Positions 1 to 8,367 of a stretch of 64,000 bases of DNA are shown here, piece after piece. Under the pieces are notes generated by a model, which worked only from the letters and a program-made list of their open reading frames with translations, was not told where the DNA came from and did no database searches. The first letter of the stretch is position 1, and each line of letters starts with the position of its first letter. The position numbers were made by a program, and so were the translations under genes. Source of the DNA: an uncultured Bacilli bacterium (GTDB lineage: Bacteria; Bacillota_I; Bacilli_A; RF39; UBA660); NCBI GenBank assembly GCA_934098435.1, contig CAKOOV010000003.1, positions 42,503 through 106,502 of the forward strand. The letters are read 5' to 3'.

Positions 1-363
1 ATATATGAAATAAGTGCTATAAGAAATGAAGGATTAGATAAAGTAATAGACAAGCTATCAAGTTTAACTAAAACAATAGAAAGAGAAGAGTTATTTACTG
101 ATTCCATGCAAGAAAGTCATGTATTATATAAATTTAAAGAAGAAAAACCATTTACTATTGTAAAAGATAATGATACTTATACAATAAAAGGAGATATAGT
201 CGAAAAACTATTTAGAATGACTAATTTTAATACCGAAGAAGCTTATGAAAGATTCTCAAACAAATTAAGAAAAATGGGTGTTGATGAAGAATTAGAAAAA
301 GCAGGTATTAAAGAAGGAGATACAGTAAGAATACTAGATTTTGAATTTGAATGGACAAGATAA
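1..363 (+). CDS. obg: Obg/CgtA GTPase, C-terminal part (5' end outside window)
   Basis: The frame is open from base 1, so the gene starts upstream of the window. The first visible residues contain EISAIRNEGLDKVI, which carries the Ser-Ala of the G5 guanine-recognition motif. The last 80 or so residues are the Obg C-terminal (OCT) domain, recognisable from FRMTNFNTEEAYERF, MGVDEELEKAGI and the closing FEFEW. Obg proteins bind GTP and act in late assembly of the 50S ribosomal subunit and in stress responses. In Bacillus the gene sits beside rplU-rpmA; here that operon is about 57 kb away. A twin-hairpin element follows the stop codon. Confidence 0.9.
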   Translation: MYEISAIRNEGLDKVIDKLSSLTKTIEREELFTDSMQESHVLYKFKEEKPFTIVKDNDTYTIKGDIVEKLFRMTNFNTEEAYERFSNKLRKMGVDEELEKAGIKEGDTVRILDFEFEWTR

Positions 364-370
364 TATATAT

Positions 371-424
371 CCTCTTAAGCCCATAGTCTTAAGAGGTAAA
401 ACGGAGCCTAAGGTCTCCGTTTTA
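371..424 (+). other. twin-hairpin element 1 (GCC-N4-GTC caps)
   Basis: Two hairpins stand back to back. Hairpin 1 pairs 371-378 with 389-396 around the loop GCCCATAGTC. Hairpin 2 pairs 397-405 with 416-424 around GCCTAAGGTC. Each loop can close by a G-C pair, a C-U mismatch and a C-G pair under a four-base top. The same architecture recurs at 3091, 12159, 42469 and 63746, and on the minus strand at 7810 and 10099. It could terminate obg transcription, since T-rich sequence follows. Confidence 0.75.
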
Positions 425-434
425 ATATATAATA

Positions 435-457
435 AAAAAAGAGAACTTCTCTTTTTT
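435..457 (-). terminator. terminator of the small minus-strand gene
   Basis: A near-perfect inverted repeat (A6-GAGAA and its complement) lies directly after the stop codon of the minus-strand gene at 459. On that strand it ends in a T run. It may also act on the plus strand. Confidence 0.6.
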
Positions 458-458
458 A

Positions 459-674
459 TTACTTATATCTTACAAGTTTAAAAGGATTATCATAAATATC
501 ATAACCATCTCTACTAATCTTTTTCACAACATCTCTAAGAAAAATAGAATTATCAATCATATTATCGAGTTTAAGTTCAGTTAATACCAATTTATACACT
601 TTCATCCAAGATAAATTATCCTTATTATTATATCTAATCAAAGCATTTACCACTAGATTAATATTTTTATTCAT
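459..674 (-). CDS. small protein of unknown function (71 aa)
   Basis: I do not recognise this protein. The start chosen is the ATG at 674 (MNKNINLVVNALIRYN), because an AAAGGAG site lies eight bases upstream of it; a longer reading with six extra residues has no better ribosome site. It is charged, with no signal peptide or membrane segment and many Asn, Asp and Lys residues. It stands alone on the minus strand between obg and scpA and has its own terminator. Confidence 0.55.
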   Translation of the reverse strand: MNKNINLVVNALIRYNNKDNLSWMKVYKLVLTELKLDNMIDNSIFLRDVVKKISRDGYDIYDNPFKLVRYK

Positions 675-779
675 ACAATAATCTCCTTTCATTAATTATA
701 ATATAAAAACTAATTATTTAATGTAACTAAATAGGTTACAAATACTATCATAGATACAATAAATAGTTAAATACAAATA

Positions 780-808
780 TTTACTTATTTCTTTTTATTT
801 GATATAAT
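780..808 (+). promoter_or_regulatory. promoter of scpA-scpB-ruvB
   Basis: TTTACT at 780-785 and a consensus TATAAT at 803-808 are separated by 17 bases, just upstream of scpA. This fits a housekeeping sigma factor promoter. Confidence 0.65.
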
Positions 809-828
809 TAACAAGGATGGTGACTAAG

Positions 829-1539
829 ATGGATTACATAACAATAGATAACTTTGAAGGACCTTTAGATTTATTACTACATTTAGTAAAAGAATCTAAT
901 ATAGATATATTAGATATAAAAATAGAAGAAATAACAGACAAATACCTAACATATATCGAAACACAAAAAGATTTAAATATTAATATATCATCATCATATT
1001 TAGTTTTAGCAGCAGAACTTATGTATCTAAAATCAAAATCATTATTACCTCAAAGTAAAAATAATGAAGAAGATAACGATGAAGAAATAACAAGAGAAAA
1101 TTTAATTAACAAATTACTAGAATATAAAAAATATAAAGAAATAACACCAACATTTAAACACTTAGAAGAAGAAAGAAAAAAAATATATATAAAAGGTCCA
1201 GAAAAAGTAAGTAACTATACCGAAACAACAATTAATGGTGAAGGAACTGTTGAAGAACTAATGGAAGCATTCAAAAAGTTCTTAGAAAGAAAAGAATTAG
1301 AAAAACCAATGGAAACCACTATTACAACAAAAGAATACTCCGTTAAAGAAAGAAAGAAAAATATAAAAAATATTCTAAGAGAAAAGAAAAAAGTATCATT
1401 AGAAGACCTAATAGAAGAATATAACAAGCCATATGTTGTTGTCACATTTTTATCTATCTTAGAGATGGTAAAAGAAAAAGAAGTAATAATAAATCAAGAA
1501 AATAACTTTGAAAAAATACTAATAGAATTGAGGAATTAA
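829..1539 (+). CDS. scpA: segregation and condensation protein A
   Basis: ScpA is the kleisin subunit of the bacterial SMC condensin: it bridges the SMC heads and binds ScpB, compacting and segregating the chromosome. The N-terminal DNFEGPLDLLLHLVKES and the stretch ELMYLKSKSLLP are typical of the family. The C-terminal winged-helix part follows an acidic, lysine-rich middle. The start at 829 is preferred over an in-frame ATG at 817, because a GGTGACTAAG ribosome site precedes ATGGATTAC. At 236 residues it has the usual length. scpB follows after one base and ruvB overlaps scpB, so the three form one transcription unit. Confidence 0.95.
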   Translation: MDYITIDNFEGPLDLLLHLVKESNIDILDIKIEEITDKYLTYIETQKDLNINISSSYLVLAAELMYLKSKSLLPQSKNNEEDNDEEITRENLINKLLEYKKYKEITPTFKHLEEERKKIYIKGPEKVSNYTETTINGEGTVEELMEAFKKFLERKELEKPMETTITTKEYSVKERKKNIKNILREKKKVSLEDLIEEYNKPYVVVTFLSILEMVKEKEVIINQENNFEKILIELRN

Positions 1540-1540
1540 T

Positions 1541-2122
1541 ATGGAAGGAATAATAGAAGGACTATTATATGTCCAAGGAGACTTAGGATTAACTATAAAA
1601 CAAATAGAAGATATCCTAGAAATAACCGAAGAAGAAGCAAAAAAACTAGTATTAAATTTAAAAAACTATTGTGAAGAAGATAATAGAGGGTTAAGAATAA
1701 ACTATCTAGGTAATACTATAAAACTAACCACTAAGGAAGAACATCAAAAATATTATCAAAAACTACTAGAAGATCCAACTTCTAGAAACTTATCAGATTC
1801 AGCTTTAGAAGTATTAGCTATCATAGCATATAATGAACCAATTACTAGAGGAGATTTAGAAAAACTAAGAGGAGTAGATTCAACCTATGTATTAAGAAGA
1901 TTACTAGCTAAAGGACTAATAAAAGAATGTGGAAAATCAGATCTACCAGGAAGACCAATATTATATAAAACTACTGATGATTTTTTAGATTATTTTGGAC
2001 TTGCCTCAATAAAAGACTTACCTAGTATTGAATTAACAGAAGCCGATAGTAGTCCTAAAGACTTATATACTTCTATATATAAGGAAGGAGATAACAATGG
2101 AAGAGAGAATAATAACCAGTAA
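1541..2122 (+). CDS. scpB: segregation and condensation protein B
   Basis: ScpB dimerises and binds ScpA in the SMC condensin complex. The protein has two winged-helix domains; the conserved block [27 protein letters not shown] (residues 87-113) and the following GRPILYKTT are diagnostic. The length of 193 residues is normal. It starts one base after the scpA stop, with GAGG as ribosome site, and its 3' end overlaps the start of ruvB by 26 bases, which implies translational coupling. Confidence 0.95.
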   Translation: MEGIIEGLLYVQGDLGLTIKQIEDILEITEEEAKKLVLNLKNYCEEDNRGLRINYLGNTIKLTTKEEHQKYYQKLLEDPTSRNLSDSALEVLAIIAYNEPITRGDLEKLRGVDSTYVLRRLLAKGLIKECGKSDLPGRPILYKTTDDFLDYFGLASIKDLPSIELTEADSSPKDLYTSIYKEGDNNGRENNNQ

Positions 2123-3083
2123 TTTATTAGATGAAGATAAAGAATTATCAATAAGACCAGAAACTCTTGACGAATATGTCGGTCAAAGTGAAATAAAAGA
2201 AAACCTAAGAGTATTTATAAAATCAGCTCTTATGAGAGAAGAAAGCTTAGATCATATATTATTATATGGACCTCCAGGATTAGGAAAAACAACTCTAGCA
2301 TATATAATAGCTAATGAATTAGGAAGCAATATCAAAACTGCTAGTGGTCCTTCAATAGAAAAAACAGGAGATTTGGCAGCAATATTATCAAGCTTAGAAG
2401 AAGGTGACGTCTTATTCATAGACGAAATACATAGAATACCAAGATATATCGAAGAAGTACTATATCCCGCTATGGAAGATTACTATTTAGATATCATAGT
2501 AGGAACAGAAGGTTCATCAAGAAATATCAAGATAAATCTTCCCCATTTCACTTTAGTAGGGGCAACCACTAGAGCAGGTGATTTATCAAGCCCATTAAGA
2601 GATAGATTTGGTATAATATCAAAATTAAATTACTATACCGAAGAAGAATTATATAAAATAATAAAAAGAACATCAAAAGTATTAGATACACCAATTACTG
2701 ATGATGCCGCTCGTGAGCTTGCCAAGAGAAGTAGAGGTACACCAAGAATAGCCAATAGACTATTTAAAAGAGTAAGAGATTTTGCTTTAGTATACTCAGG
2801 TGGTATTATTAATGAAGAAATTCTAAATAGTTCATTAGATAGATTAAAAGTAGACAAAAGTGGTTTAGATGAAACAGATAGAATACTACTAACTGCTATT
2901 ATTGAAAGATTCGGTGGTGGACCAGTAGGTTTAGAAGCTCTAGCTTCCTCTATTGGAGAAGAATCATCTACTATAGAAGATGTCTATGAACCATATTTAT
3001 TAAAAGAAGGTTATATAAAGAGAACACCTAGAGGTAGAGTAGTAACAGATAAAACATATGACTATTTAAAAATAGAAAAATAA
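2097..3083 (+). CDS. ruvB: Holliday junction branch-migration helicase RuvB
   Basis: RuvB is the hexameric AAA+ motor that, with RuvA, drives branch migration of Holliday junctions. Visible motifs are [11 protein letters not shown] near the N-terminus, Walker [10 protein letters not shown] (about residues 59-67), Walker B DEIH, the sensor GATTRAG, an Arg-finger region LRDRFG, and the C-terminal winged-helix with RTPRGR. Its length of 328 residues matches the family. The ATG lies inside the scpB 3' end, after an AAGGAG site. ruvA is at 48369, so the usual ruvAB pair is split. Confidence 0.97.
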   Translation: MEERIITSNLLDEDKELSIRPETLDEYVGQSEIKENLRVFIKSALMREESLDHILLYGPPGLGKTTLAYIIANELGSNIKTASGPSIEKTGDLAAILSSLEEGDVLFIDEIHRIPRYIEEVLYPAMEDYYLDIIVGTEGSSRNIKINLPHFTLVGATTRAGDLSSPLRDRFGIISKLNYYTEEELYKIIKRTSKVLDTPITDDAARELAKRSRGTPRIANRLFKRVRDFALVYSGGIINEEILNSSLDRLKVDKSGLDETDRILLTAIIERFGGGPVGLEALASSIGEESSTIEDVYEPYLLKEGYIKRTPRGRVVTDKTYDYLKIEK

Positions 3084-3090
3084 AATATAT

Positions 3091-3144
3091 CCCCTTAAGC
3101 CTAAGGTCTTAAGGGGTATTTCAAAGCCTAAGGTCTTTGAAATA
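3091..3144 (+). other. twin-hairpin element 2 (GCC-N4-GTC caps)
   Basis: Hairpin 1 pairs CCCCTTAA (3091-3098) with 3109-3116; hairpin 2 pairs TATTTCAAA (3117-3125) with 3136-3144. Both have the identical loop GCCTAAGGTC although the stems share no sequence. There is no spacer between them. It follows ruvB and is likely to end that transcript. Confidence 0.75.
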
Positions 3145-3200
3145 ACAATTATTCTTTTGTATGAATATTATTGAAAAATATTAAAATTAATATAAAACTA

Positions 3201-3310
3201 TTGACAAATAAATTTTAATATAATATATTTATTATGACATTTGCGAAGAAAAAACCATATATTTAATAGCCCGATGAAACTACATATTTAAAATATGTGG
3301 CTTTTTTGCG
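3201..3310 (+). promoter_or_regulatory. promoter and switch-like leader of the ABC-2 exporter
   Basis: TTGACA (3201-3206) and TATATT (3224-3229) at 17-base spacing predict a start near 3236. The leader can form a terminator: CTACATATTT (3280-3289) pairs with AAATATGTGG (3291-3300), followed by C and six T. The same 3' arm and the T run can instead pair with AAAAAA-CCATATATTT at 3249-3264 (16 base pairs, one bulged C). Two mutually exclusive folds before a transporter operon suggest a riboswitch or attenuator. I could not assign a class. Confidence 0.6.
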
Positions 3311-3335
3311 TTGTCAGAAAGGATGTGATATAAAA

Positions 3336-4319
3336 ATGTCATTCATCAAAGTTGATAACATAACAAAAACTTTTAAAGTAGCCAAAAGAAATAGTGGACT
3401 AAAAGCTGCTTTAAAATCATTTTTCAAAAGAGAATACAAAGAAGTAGAAGCAGTAAAGAATATATCTTTTGAAATAAAGAAAGGAGAGGTGGTAGGTTAT
3501 ATTGGTCCGAATGGTGCTGGAAAGAGTACCACCATTAAGATGCTTTCAGGAATACTTCTTCCCACTAGTGGTACTATTACTATAAACAATTTAGATCCTA
3601 TTAAAGATAGAAAAAAATATGTAGCCAAAATAGGAGTAGTATTCGGACAAAGAAGTCAACTAGCTTTTGATATTCCAGCAGAAGATACTTTTGATTTATT
3701 AAGAGATATCTATAAAATAGATAATACTGAATATCAAAAAACAAAGAAATATCTAGTAAAACTTTTAAGTATTGAAGAAATAATAAAAAAACCAGTAAGA
3801 ACCCTTTCACTAGGAGAAAGAATGAGATGCGAAATAGCCTCATCACTACTCCATAAACCAGAAATATTATTCTTAGATGAACCAACAATAGGATTAGATG
3901 CCATATCAAAAAAAATAGTAAGAGACTTTATAAAAAAAATAAATAAAGAAGATAAAGTAACAGTAATTCTTACCACTCATGATATGAATGATATCGAAGC
4001 CCTAGCTAAAAGAATTATTCTAATCGGTAACGGAGAAATACTATTTGATGGAAATATTAAAACCCTAAAAGAAAAATATGGTAGCTATAAAAATATCAAA
4101 ATATTTACTAAAGATAAAATAGATAATATCAAAACAAAAGGAGTTATAAAAAAATATAAAAAAGAAGATTATTATAATTTTATAATAGATTCCAATATAA
4201 TAAGTATATCCAATTTCCTAAGTAAACTTACCACAAAATATAATATAGAAGATATTGAAATAGATAACGAAAGCATAGATGATGTAATACTTAAACTATA
4301 TGAGGACTATAAATTATGA
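3336..4319 (+). CDS. ABC transporter ATP-binding protein (ABC-2 export type)
   Basis: This is the ATPase of a three-gene ABC-2 exporter with the two permeases that follow. Walker A is GPNGAGKST, the signature is LSLGERM (in place of LSGGQ), Walker B is ILFLDEPTIGLD, and the switch His is in TTHD. The N-terminal extension with KRNSGLKAALKSFFKREYKEVEAV is typical of the COG4586 group, and the last 90 residues form an accessory tail. The start at 3336 is chosen because AAGGATGTGAT precedes it. The stop overlaps the next start by four bases. The substrate is unknown; relatives are mostly uncharacterised exporters. Confidence 0.88.
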   Translation: MSFIKVDNITKTFKVAKRNSGLKAALKSFFKREYKEVEAVKNISFEIKKGEVVGYIGPNGAGKSTTIKMLSGILLPTSGTITINNLDPIKDRKKYVAKIGVVFGQRSQLAFDIPAEDTFDLLRDIYKIDNTEYQKTKKYLVKLLSIEEIIKKPVRTLSLGERMRCEIASSLLHKPEILFLDEPTIGLDAISKKIVRDFIKKINKEDKVTVILTTHDMNDIEALAKRIILIGNGEILFDGNIKTLKEKYGSYKNIKIFTKDKIDNIKTKGVIKKYKKEDYYNFIIDSNIISISNFLSKLTTKYNIEDIEIDNESIDDVILKLYEDYKL

Positions 4320-5116
4320 AATCATATCTAAGTTATTTCAAATTAAGATTTATAACTAATCTTCAATATCGAACCGAAGCCATAGCAGGTATATGTACCC
4401 AAATATTCTTTGGCTTAATATTTATTATGGTATATTTAGCCTTCTACGAAAGTGGAGGAAATACGCCAATGAACTGGCAAGAACTTATTAATTACTTATG
4501 GCTTCAACAATCATTCTTTGCCCTAATATATCCCTTTGATAGAGAAAACGAATTACTTGATATGATTAAAAATGGTAATTTAGCTTATGAATTAATAAGA
4601 CCACAAGATTTCTATTTTAAATGGTACATAAAAATGCTTTCCAAAAGATTAGTAGCAGTCCTACTTAGATTTATCCCATTAATAATTCTTGCAATATCAT
4701 TACCATATCCATTTCATTTATCTACCCCTTATTCTATAAATAATTTTATAATGTTTATAGTAGCATTAATCCTAGGATTATTCTTAGTTACATCATTAAA
4801 TCTGCTCATGCATATTTTAACAATGTTTACTTTAGATGAGAAAGGAACTATGACAACTTATAATGTAATAGCAGAAATATTTATGGGCGGAACAATTCCT
4901 ATACCATTCTTTCCAACATGGTTAAAACCAATAGCAGAATCTCTTCCATTTAGATTTATAGGAGATTTTCCATTCAGAATATATTCTAATAGCATACCAT
5001 TACATGAAGGCTATATTCTTATTATAGGTTCTATAATTTGGATAATAATTACCATACTATTAGGATATCTAATATCAAGAGTATCACTAAGAAAGGCTGT
5101 GATCCAAGGTGGTTAA
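4316..5116 (+). CDS. ABC-2 type permease (COG4587-like)
   Basis: The protein is an integral membrane subunit with about six hydrophobic segments and the pattern LRFITNLQYRTEAIAGI near the N-terminus, as in COG4587 permeases that pair with COG3694 permeases and a COG4586 ATPase. A conserved acidic cytoplasmic loop with FDRENELLDMIKNGNLAYELIRP follows the second segment. It overlaps the ATPase by four bases and the next permease by eight. It presumably forms a heterodimeric channel with its neighbour. The substrate cannot be told from sequence. Confidence 0.85.
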   Translation: MKSYLSYFKLRFITNLQYRTEAIAGICTQIFFGLIFIMVYLAFYESGGNTPMNWQELINYLWLQQSFFALIYPFDRENELLDMIKNGNLAYELIRPQDFYFKWYIKMLSKRLVAVLLRFIPLIILAISLPYPFHLSTPYSINNFIMFIVALILGLFLVTSLNLLMHILTMFTLDEKGTMTTYNVIAEIFMGGTIPIPFFPTWLKPIAESLPFRFIGDFPFRIYSNSIPLHEGYILIIGSIIWIIITILLGYLISRVSLRKAVIQGG

Positions 5117-5888
5117 ATTATATATAGAAGCAATGAAACTTAAATTAAAGTCCCAATTAGAATATCGTCTATCATTTATCTTAACTTTTATTAGTCAAAT
5201 AGGAGTATTCTTCACATATTACTTTATGACAGTAGCTCTATTTCAAAGATTTGATAATATAAAAGGTTTTACCTTATATGAAGTATTACTATGCTTTTCC
5301 ATTATTCATTTTGGTTTTGCCTTTAATGAAACATTCTTTAGAGGTATAGACAAATTTGATAAATTCATTATTGGTGGTTCTCTAGATAGACTATTAGTAA
5401 GACCTAGAGGAATACTATATCAAGTTATATGTAGTGAGATGGATTTTGTAAAAATAGCTAGAATTATACAATCATTAATAATATTCTACATAGCCATAAG
5501 TCACTTAAATATAGAATGGAATATAATAAATATATTATTAATAATAGCAATGTTTCTATCATCAATAATACTATTCTTTGGAATATTCTTATTAATGGCT
5601 TCATACTGCTTTATTACCATTCATGGCTTAGAAGTAAGAAACTTATTAACAGATGGTGGTAAACAAATGGCTCAGTATCCAATAGGAATATTTAGAAAAG
5701 GTTTTATATTTATATTTACTTTTATTATTCCATATGCTTCAGTTAACTATTATCCTTTACTTTATCTATTAGGAAAATCTAATAATACATTATATTTATT
5801 ATCACCATTATTAATAGTAGTGTATTTAATACCATGTTTTCTATCTTTTAAAATAGGTTTAAAACATTATAACAGTACAGGTTCATAG
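5109..5888 (+). CDS. ABC-2 type permease (COG3694-like, DUF990)
   Basis: This is the second membrane subunit of the exporter. It has about six hydrophobic helices and the motif FDKFIIGGSLDRLLVRPRG, the counterpart of the loop in the preceding permease. The GTG at 5109 is taken as start, since AAGGCTGTGAT lies just upstream; an ATG nine codons later is the alternative. The gene ends the operon; no clear terminator is seen before the next promoter at 5922. Confidence 0.82.
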   Translation: MVKLYIEAMKLKLKSQLEYRLSFILTFISQIGVFFTYYFMTVALFQRFDNIKGFTLYEVLLCFSIIHFGFAFNETFFRGIDKFDKFIIGGSLDRLLVRPRGILYQVICSEMDFVKIARIIQSLIIFYIAISHLNIEWNIINILLIIAMFLSSIILFFGIFLLMASYCFITIHGLEVRNLLTDGGKQMAQYPIGIFRKGFIFIFTFIIPYASVNYYPLLYLLGKSNNTLYLLSPLLIVVYLIPCFLSFKIGLKHYNSTGS

Positions 5889-5921
5889 AAATATATTAAT
5901 AGATAAATAAATATTTTAACA

Positions 5922-5970
5922 TTGACATCACTAGGTATTTATATTATCATAAACAATAAGACAATGATAA
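5922..5970 (+). promoter_or_regulatory. repeated promoter of ORF6N paralogue 1
   Basis: TTGACA (5922-5927) and TATCAT (5945-5950), 17 bases apart, precede the gene. TTATCAT at 5944-5950 overlaps the -10 box and has an inverted copy ATGATAA at 5964-5970, which may be an operator. The same block, nearly unchanged, lies before the other two paralogues at 6874 and 9142. Confidence 0.65.
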
Positions 5971-5990
5971 AATAAAGAAAGGATGATGAA

Positions 5991-6863
5991 ATGAACAATA
6001 TAGTGGTAAGCGATAATATAAAGATAGAAAATATGATATATGAAATTAGAGGTAAAAAAGTAATGTTAGACTCTGACTTAGCAAGATTATATGGTTGTAA
6101 GAATGGAACTAAATCACTTAATTTAGCGGTTAAAAGAAACATAGAAAGATTTCCTAAAGATTTTTATTTTCAAATAGATAAGAATGAATATGATAACCTG
6201 AAGTTTCAATTTGAAACTTCAAGTTGGAATATGTATGGTGGAGTTAGAAAACTACCATATGTATTTACTGAACAAGGAGTCGCAATGTTAGCAACAGTAC
6301 TTAAAACCGAAAATGCTAGTATAGTAAGCATAAATATTATGAGAGCTTTTGTAGCAATGAAAAGTATAATAAATACTTCACTAATAGAACAAAAATATAT
6401 AAATAGTTTGGTATTAGAACATGATAATGAAATAAAAATATTACAAGAATCTTTTGATAAGTTAAATACAAAAGAAAATAATAATCATATCTTTTATGAA
6501 GGACAAATATATGATTCATATTCTCTACTTATAGATATATTATCTAAAGCAAAGAAAGAAATAATTATAATAGATAATTATGCAGGTAAAAAACTATTTG
6601 ATATCATTAAAGATATTAATATCAAAGTAAAAATATATACAGAAAATATAGATAATATTTCTAAAGAGAAGTATGAAAAACAATATAATAATTTAGAAAT
6701 AATAAATACCAATATATTTCATGATAGATTTATTATAATAGATAATAAACTATTATATCATTCAGGAGCATCATTTAAAGATTTAGGTAAGAAATGCTTT
6801 GCTATTACCAAGATGGAAGATGATAATATATTAAAAGAATTATTAAATAAACTAAAAAAATAA
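5991..6863 (+). CDS. ORF6N-domain DNA-binding protein with PLD-like C-terminal domain, paralogue 1
   Basis: Residues 1-110 form an ORF6N domain, known from phage and baculovirus regulators: VMLDSDLARLYG, then PYVFTEQGVAMLATVL. A short coiled coil follows, and from about residue 160 a phospholipase-D-like domain with one HKD-type motif (FHDRFIIID, Arg in place of Lys). The family is thought to bind DNA; its physiological role is not known. The promoter, the first 30 codons and the C-terminal half are almost identical to the paralogues at 6943 and 9232, whereas residues 35-110 differ strongly. A 23-base palindrome lies in codons 70-78. RBS AAAGG. Confidence 0.8.
   Translation: MNNIVVSDNIKIENMIYEIRGKKVMLDSDLARLYGCKNGTKSLNLAVKRNIERFPKDFYFQIDKNEYDNLKFQFETSSWNMYGGVRKLPYVFTEQGVAMLATVLKTENASIVSINIMRAFVAMKSIINTSLIEQKYINSLVLEHDNEIKILQESFDKLNTKENNNHIFYEGQIYDSYSLLIDILSKAKKEIIIIDNYAGKKLFDIIKDINIKVKIYTENIDNISKEKYEKQYNNLEIINTNIFHDRFIIIDNKLLYHSGASFKDLGKKCFAITKMEDDNILKELLNKLKK
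6200..6222. repeat. palindrome inside ORF6N paralogue 1
   Basis: TGAAGTTTCAA (6200-6210) and its exact reverse complement (6212-6222) surround a single T. It encodes the LKFQFETS stretch of the ORF6N domain. The two other paralogues have different palindromes at the same place. Confidence 0.85.
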
Positions 6864-6873
6864 ATGTTTAACA

Positions 6874-6902
6874 TTGACATCACCAGGTATTTATATTATT
6901 AT
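6874..6902 (+). promoter_or_regulatory. repeated promoter of ORF6N paralogue 2
   Basis: TTGACA (6874-6879) and TATTAT (6897-6902), 17 bases apart, lie within the duplicated upstream block. One base differs from the -10 of the other two copies, which weakens the TTATCAT/ATGATAA inverted repeat here. Confidence 0.65.
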
Positions 6903-6942
6903 AAACAATAAGACAATGATAAAATAAAGAAAGGATGATGAA

Positions 6943-7824
6943 ATGAACAATATAGTAGTAGACGATAATATAAAGATAGAAAATATGATATATGAAATTA
7001 GAGGTAAAAAGGTAATGCTAGATTCTGACTTGGCTATGTTATTTGGCTATGAAACGAAACAGTTAAATAGGCAGGTTCTTAGAAATATGAATAGATTTCC
7101 AGAAAATTATTGTTTTCAAATAACTGAGGCTGAATACATTTCTTTAAGGTGCCAAAATGGCACCTTAAAGAATGGACGTGGAGAACACAGAAAATATTTG
7201 CCATATGCATTTACAGAGCATGGTATTACTATGTTAGCAGGCATTTTAAAAAGTGATGTTGCAATAAAAATGAGTCTTAGAATAGTAGACATATTCATAA
7301 CTATGAAAAACTATATTAACACTTCGCTAATAGAACAAAAATATATAAATAGTTTAGTATTAGAACATGATAATGAAATAAAAATATTACAAGAATCTTT
7401 TGATAAGTTAAATACAAAAGAAAGTAATAATCATATATTTTATGAAGGACAAATATATGATGCATATTCACTATTTATAGATATATTATCTAAAGCAAAG
7501 AAAGAAATAATTATAATAGATAATTATGCAGGTAAAAAACTATTTGATATCATTAAAGATATTAATATCAAAGTAAAAATATATACAGAAAATATAGATA
7601 ATATTTCTAAAGAGAAGTATGAAAAACAATATAATAATTTAGAAATAATAAATACCAATATATTTCATGATAGATTTATTATAATAGATAATAAACTATT
7701 ATATCATTCAGGAGCATCATTTAAAGATTTGGGTAAGAAATGCTTTGCTATTACTAAGATGGGAGATGATAATATATTAAAAGAATTATTAAATAAACTA
7801 AAAAAATATTATGATGAAGACTAA
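6943..7824 (+). CDS. ORF6N-domain DNA-binding protein with PLD-like C-terminal domain, paralogue 2
   Basis: The layout is as in the copy at 5991: shared N-terminal NNIVVDDNIKIENMIYEIRG, a private ORF6N core (LFGYETKQLNRQVLRNMNRFPENYCF, later PYAFTEHGITMLAGIL), then the shared coiled coil and PLD-like domain with FHDRFIIID. From NTSLIEQKYINSLVLEH onward it is almost identical to paralogue 1, which fits recent duplication or gene conversion with only the DNA-contact region exchanged. A 15-base-pair perfect inverted repeat lies in codons 66-77. It is oriented head to tail with paralogue 1. Confidence 0.8.
   Translation: MNNIVVDDNIKIENMIYEIRGKKVMLDSDLAMLFGYETKQLNRQVLRNMNRFPENYCFQITEAEYISLRCQNGTLKNGRGEHRKYLPYAFTEHGITMLAGILKSDVAIKMSLRIVDIFITMKNYINTSLIEQKYINSLVLEHDNEIKILQESFDKLNTKESNNHIFYEGQIYDAYSLFIDILSKAKKEIIIIDNYAGKKLFDIIKDINIKVKIYTENIDNISKEKYEKQYNNLEIINTNIFHDRFIIIDNKLLYHSGASFKDLGKKCFAITKMGDDNILKELLNKLKKYYDED
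7140..7172. repeat. palindrome inside ORF6N paralogue 2
   Basis: TTCTTTAAGGTGCCA (7140-7154) is repeated as its exact reverse complement at 7158-7172, with AAA between. It encodes LRCQNGTLK. Fifteen matched pairs inside a coding sequence is far beyond what codon use requires. Confidence 0.9.
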
Positions 7825-7859
7825 AATAGGCTTCATCATACCACAGAAGACTAAAGTGG
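7810..7859 (-). other. twin-hairpin element on the minus strand (7.8 kb)
   Basis: Read on the minus strand, a weak hairpin (CCAC...GTGG, 7859-7841) is followed directly by a nine-base-pair stem TATGATGAA (7840-7832 with 7818-7810) whose cap is GCC-TATTTTA-GTC. The orientation is opposite to the elements at 371, 3091, 12159, 42469 and 63746. It overlaps the stop codon of ORF6N paralogue 2. Confidence 0.6.
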
Positions 7860-7872
7860 AGAAGGAGAAATA

Positions 7873-8358
7873 ATGAAAATAGTAGAATATAAAGATAAAT
7901 ATTTAGAAGATGTAAAAGATTTGTTAGTAGAATTAGAAGAATATATCCTTAGTATTGATAAGGATAATCTAGATCAATTACATCCTGAATATCGAGATAA
8001 GATGGCTATATTAGATTTAGAAGAAGTAAAAGATAATAATGGTAAATGTTATCTAGCAATAGATAATGACGTAGTCGTAGGACTAATAATGGGATGCTTA
8101 AGAAGTTATGATGAATATGATTATTTAGATTATAAATGCCCTAAATGTGGAGAAGTAACAGAACTAGTAGTATCCAAAAAAGTAAGAAGCAGTGGTATAG
8201 GTACTTTACTTATGAATAAAATAGAAGAATATTTCAAAAGTATAGGATGTGAATATATTTCTATCGATGTATTTGCTTATAATAAAATAGGAATAAACTT
8301 TTATGAAAAACATGGTTATCATACTAGAGGTTTAATTGATATTAAGAAAATAAATTGA
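7873..8358 (+). CDS. GNAT-family N-acetyltransferase with CxxC
   Basis: The fold is a GNAT acetyltransferase: the acetyl-CoA loop is VSKKVRSSGIGTLLMNKIEEY (about residues 100-120) and the C-terminal strand is YISIDVFAYNKIGINFYEKHGY. An inserted CPKCG lies just before the motif and could bind a metal. Substrates in this family range from protein N-termini to antibiotics; this one cannot be assigned. The ribosome site is AGAAGGAGAAATA. The methyltransferase gene starts nine bases after its TGA stop, so the two are co-transcribed. Confidence 0.82.
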   Translation: MKIVEYKDKYLEDVKDLLVELEEYILSIDKDNLDQLHPEYRDKMAILDLEEVKDNNGKCYLAIDNDVVVGLIMGCLRSYDEYDYLDYKCPKCGEVTELVVSKKVRSSGIGTLLMNKIEEYFKSIGCEYISIDVFAYNKIGINFYEKHGYHTRGLIDIKKIN

Positions 8359-8367
8359 GGCAATATC

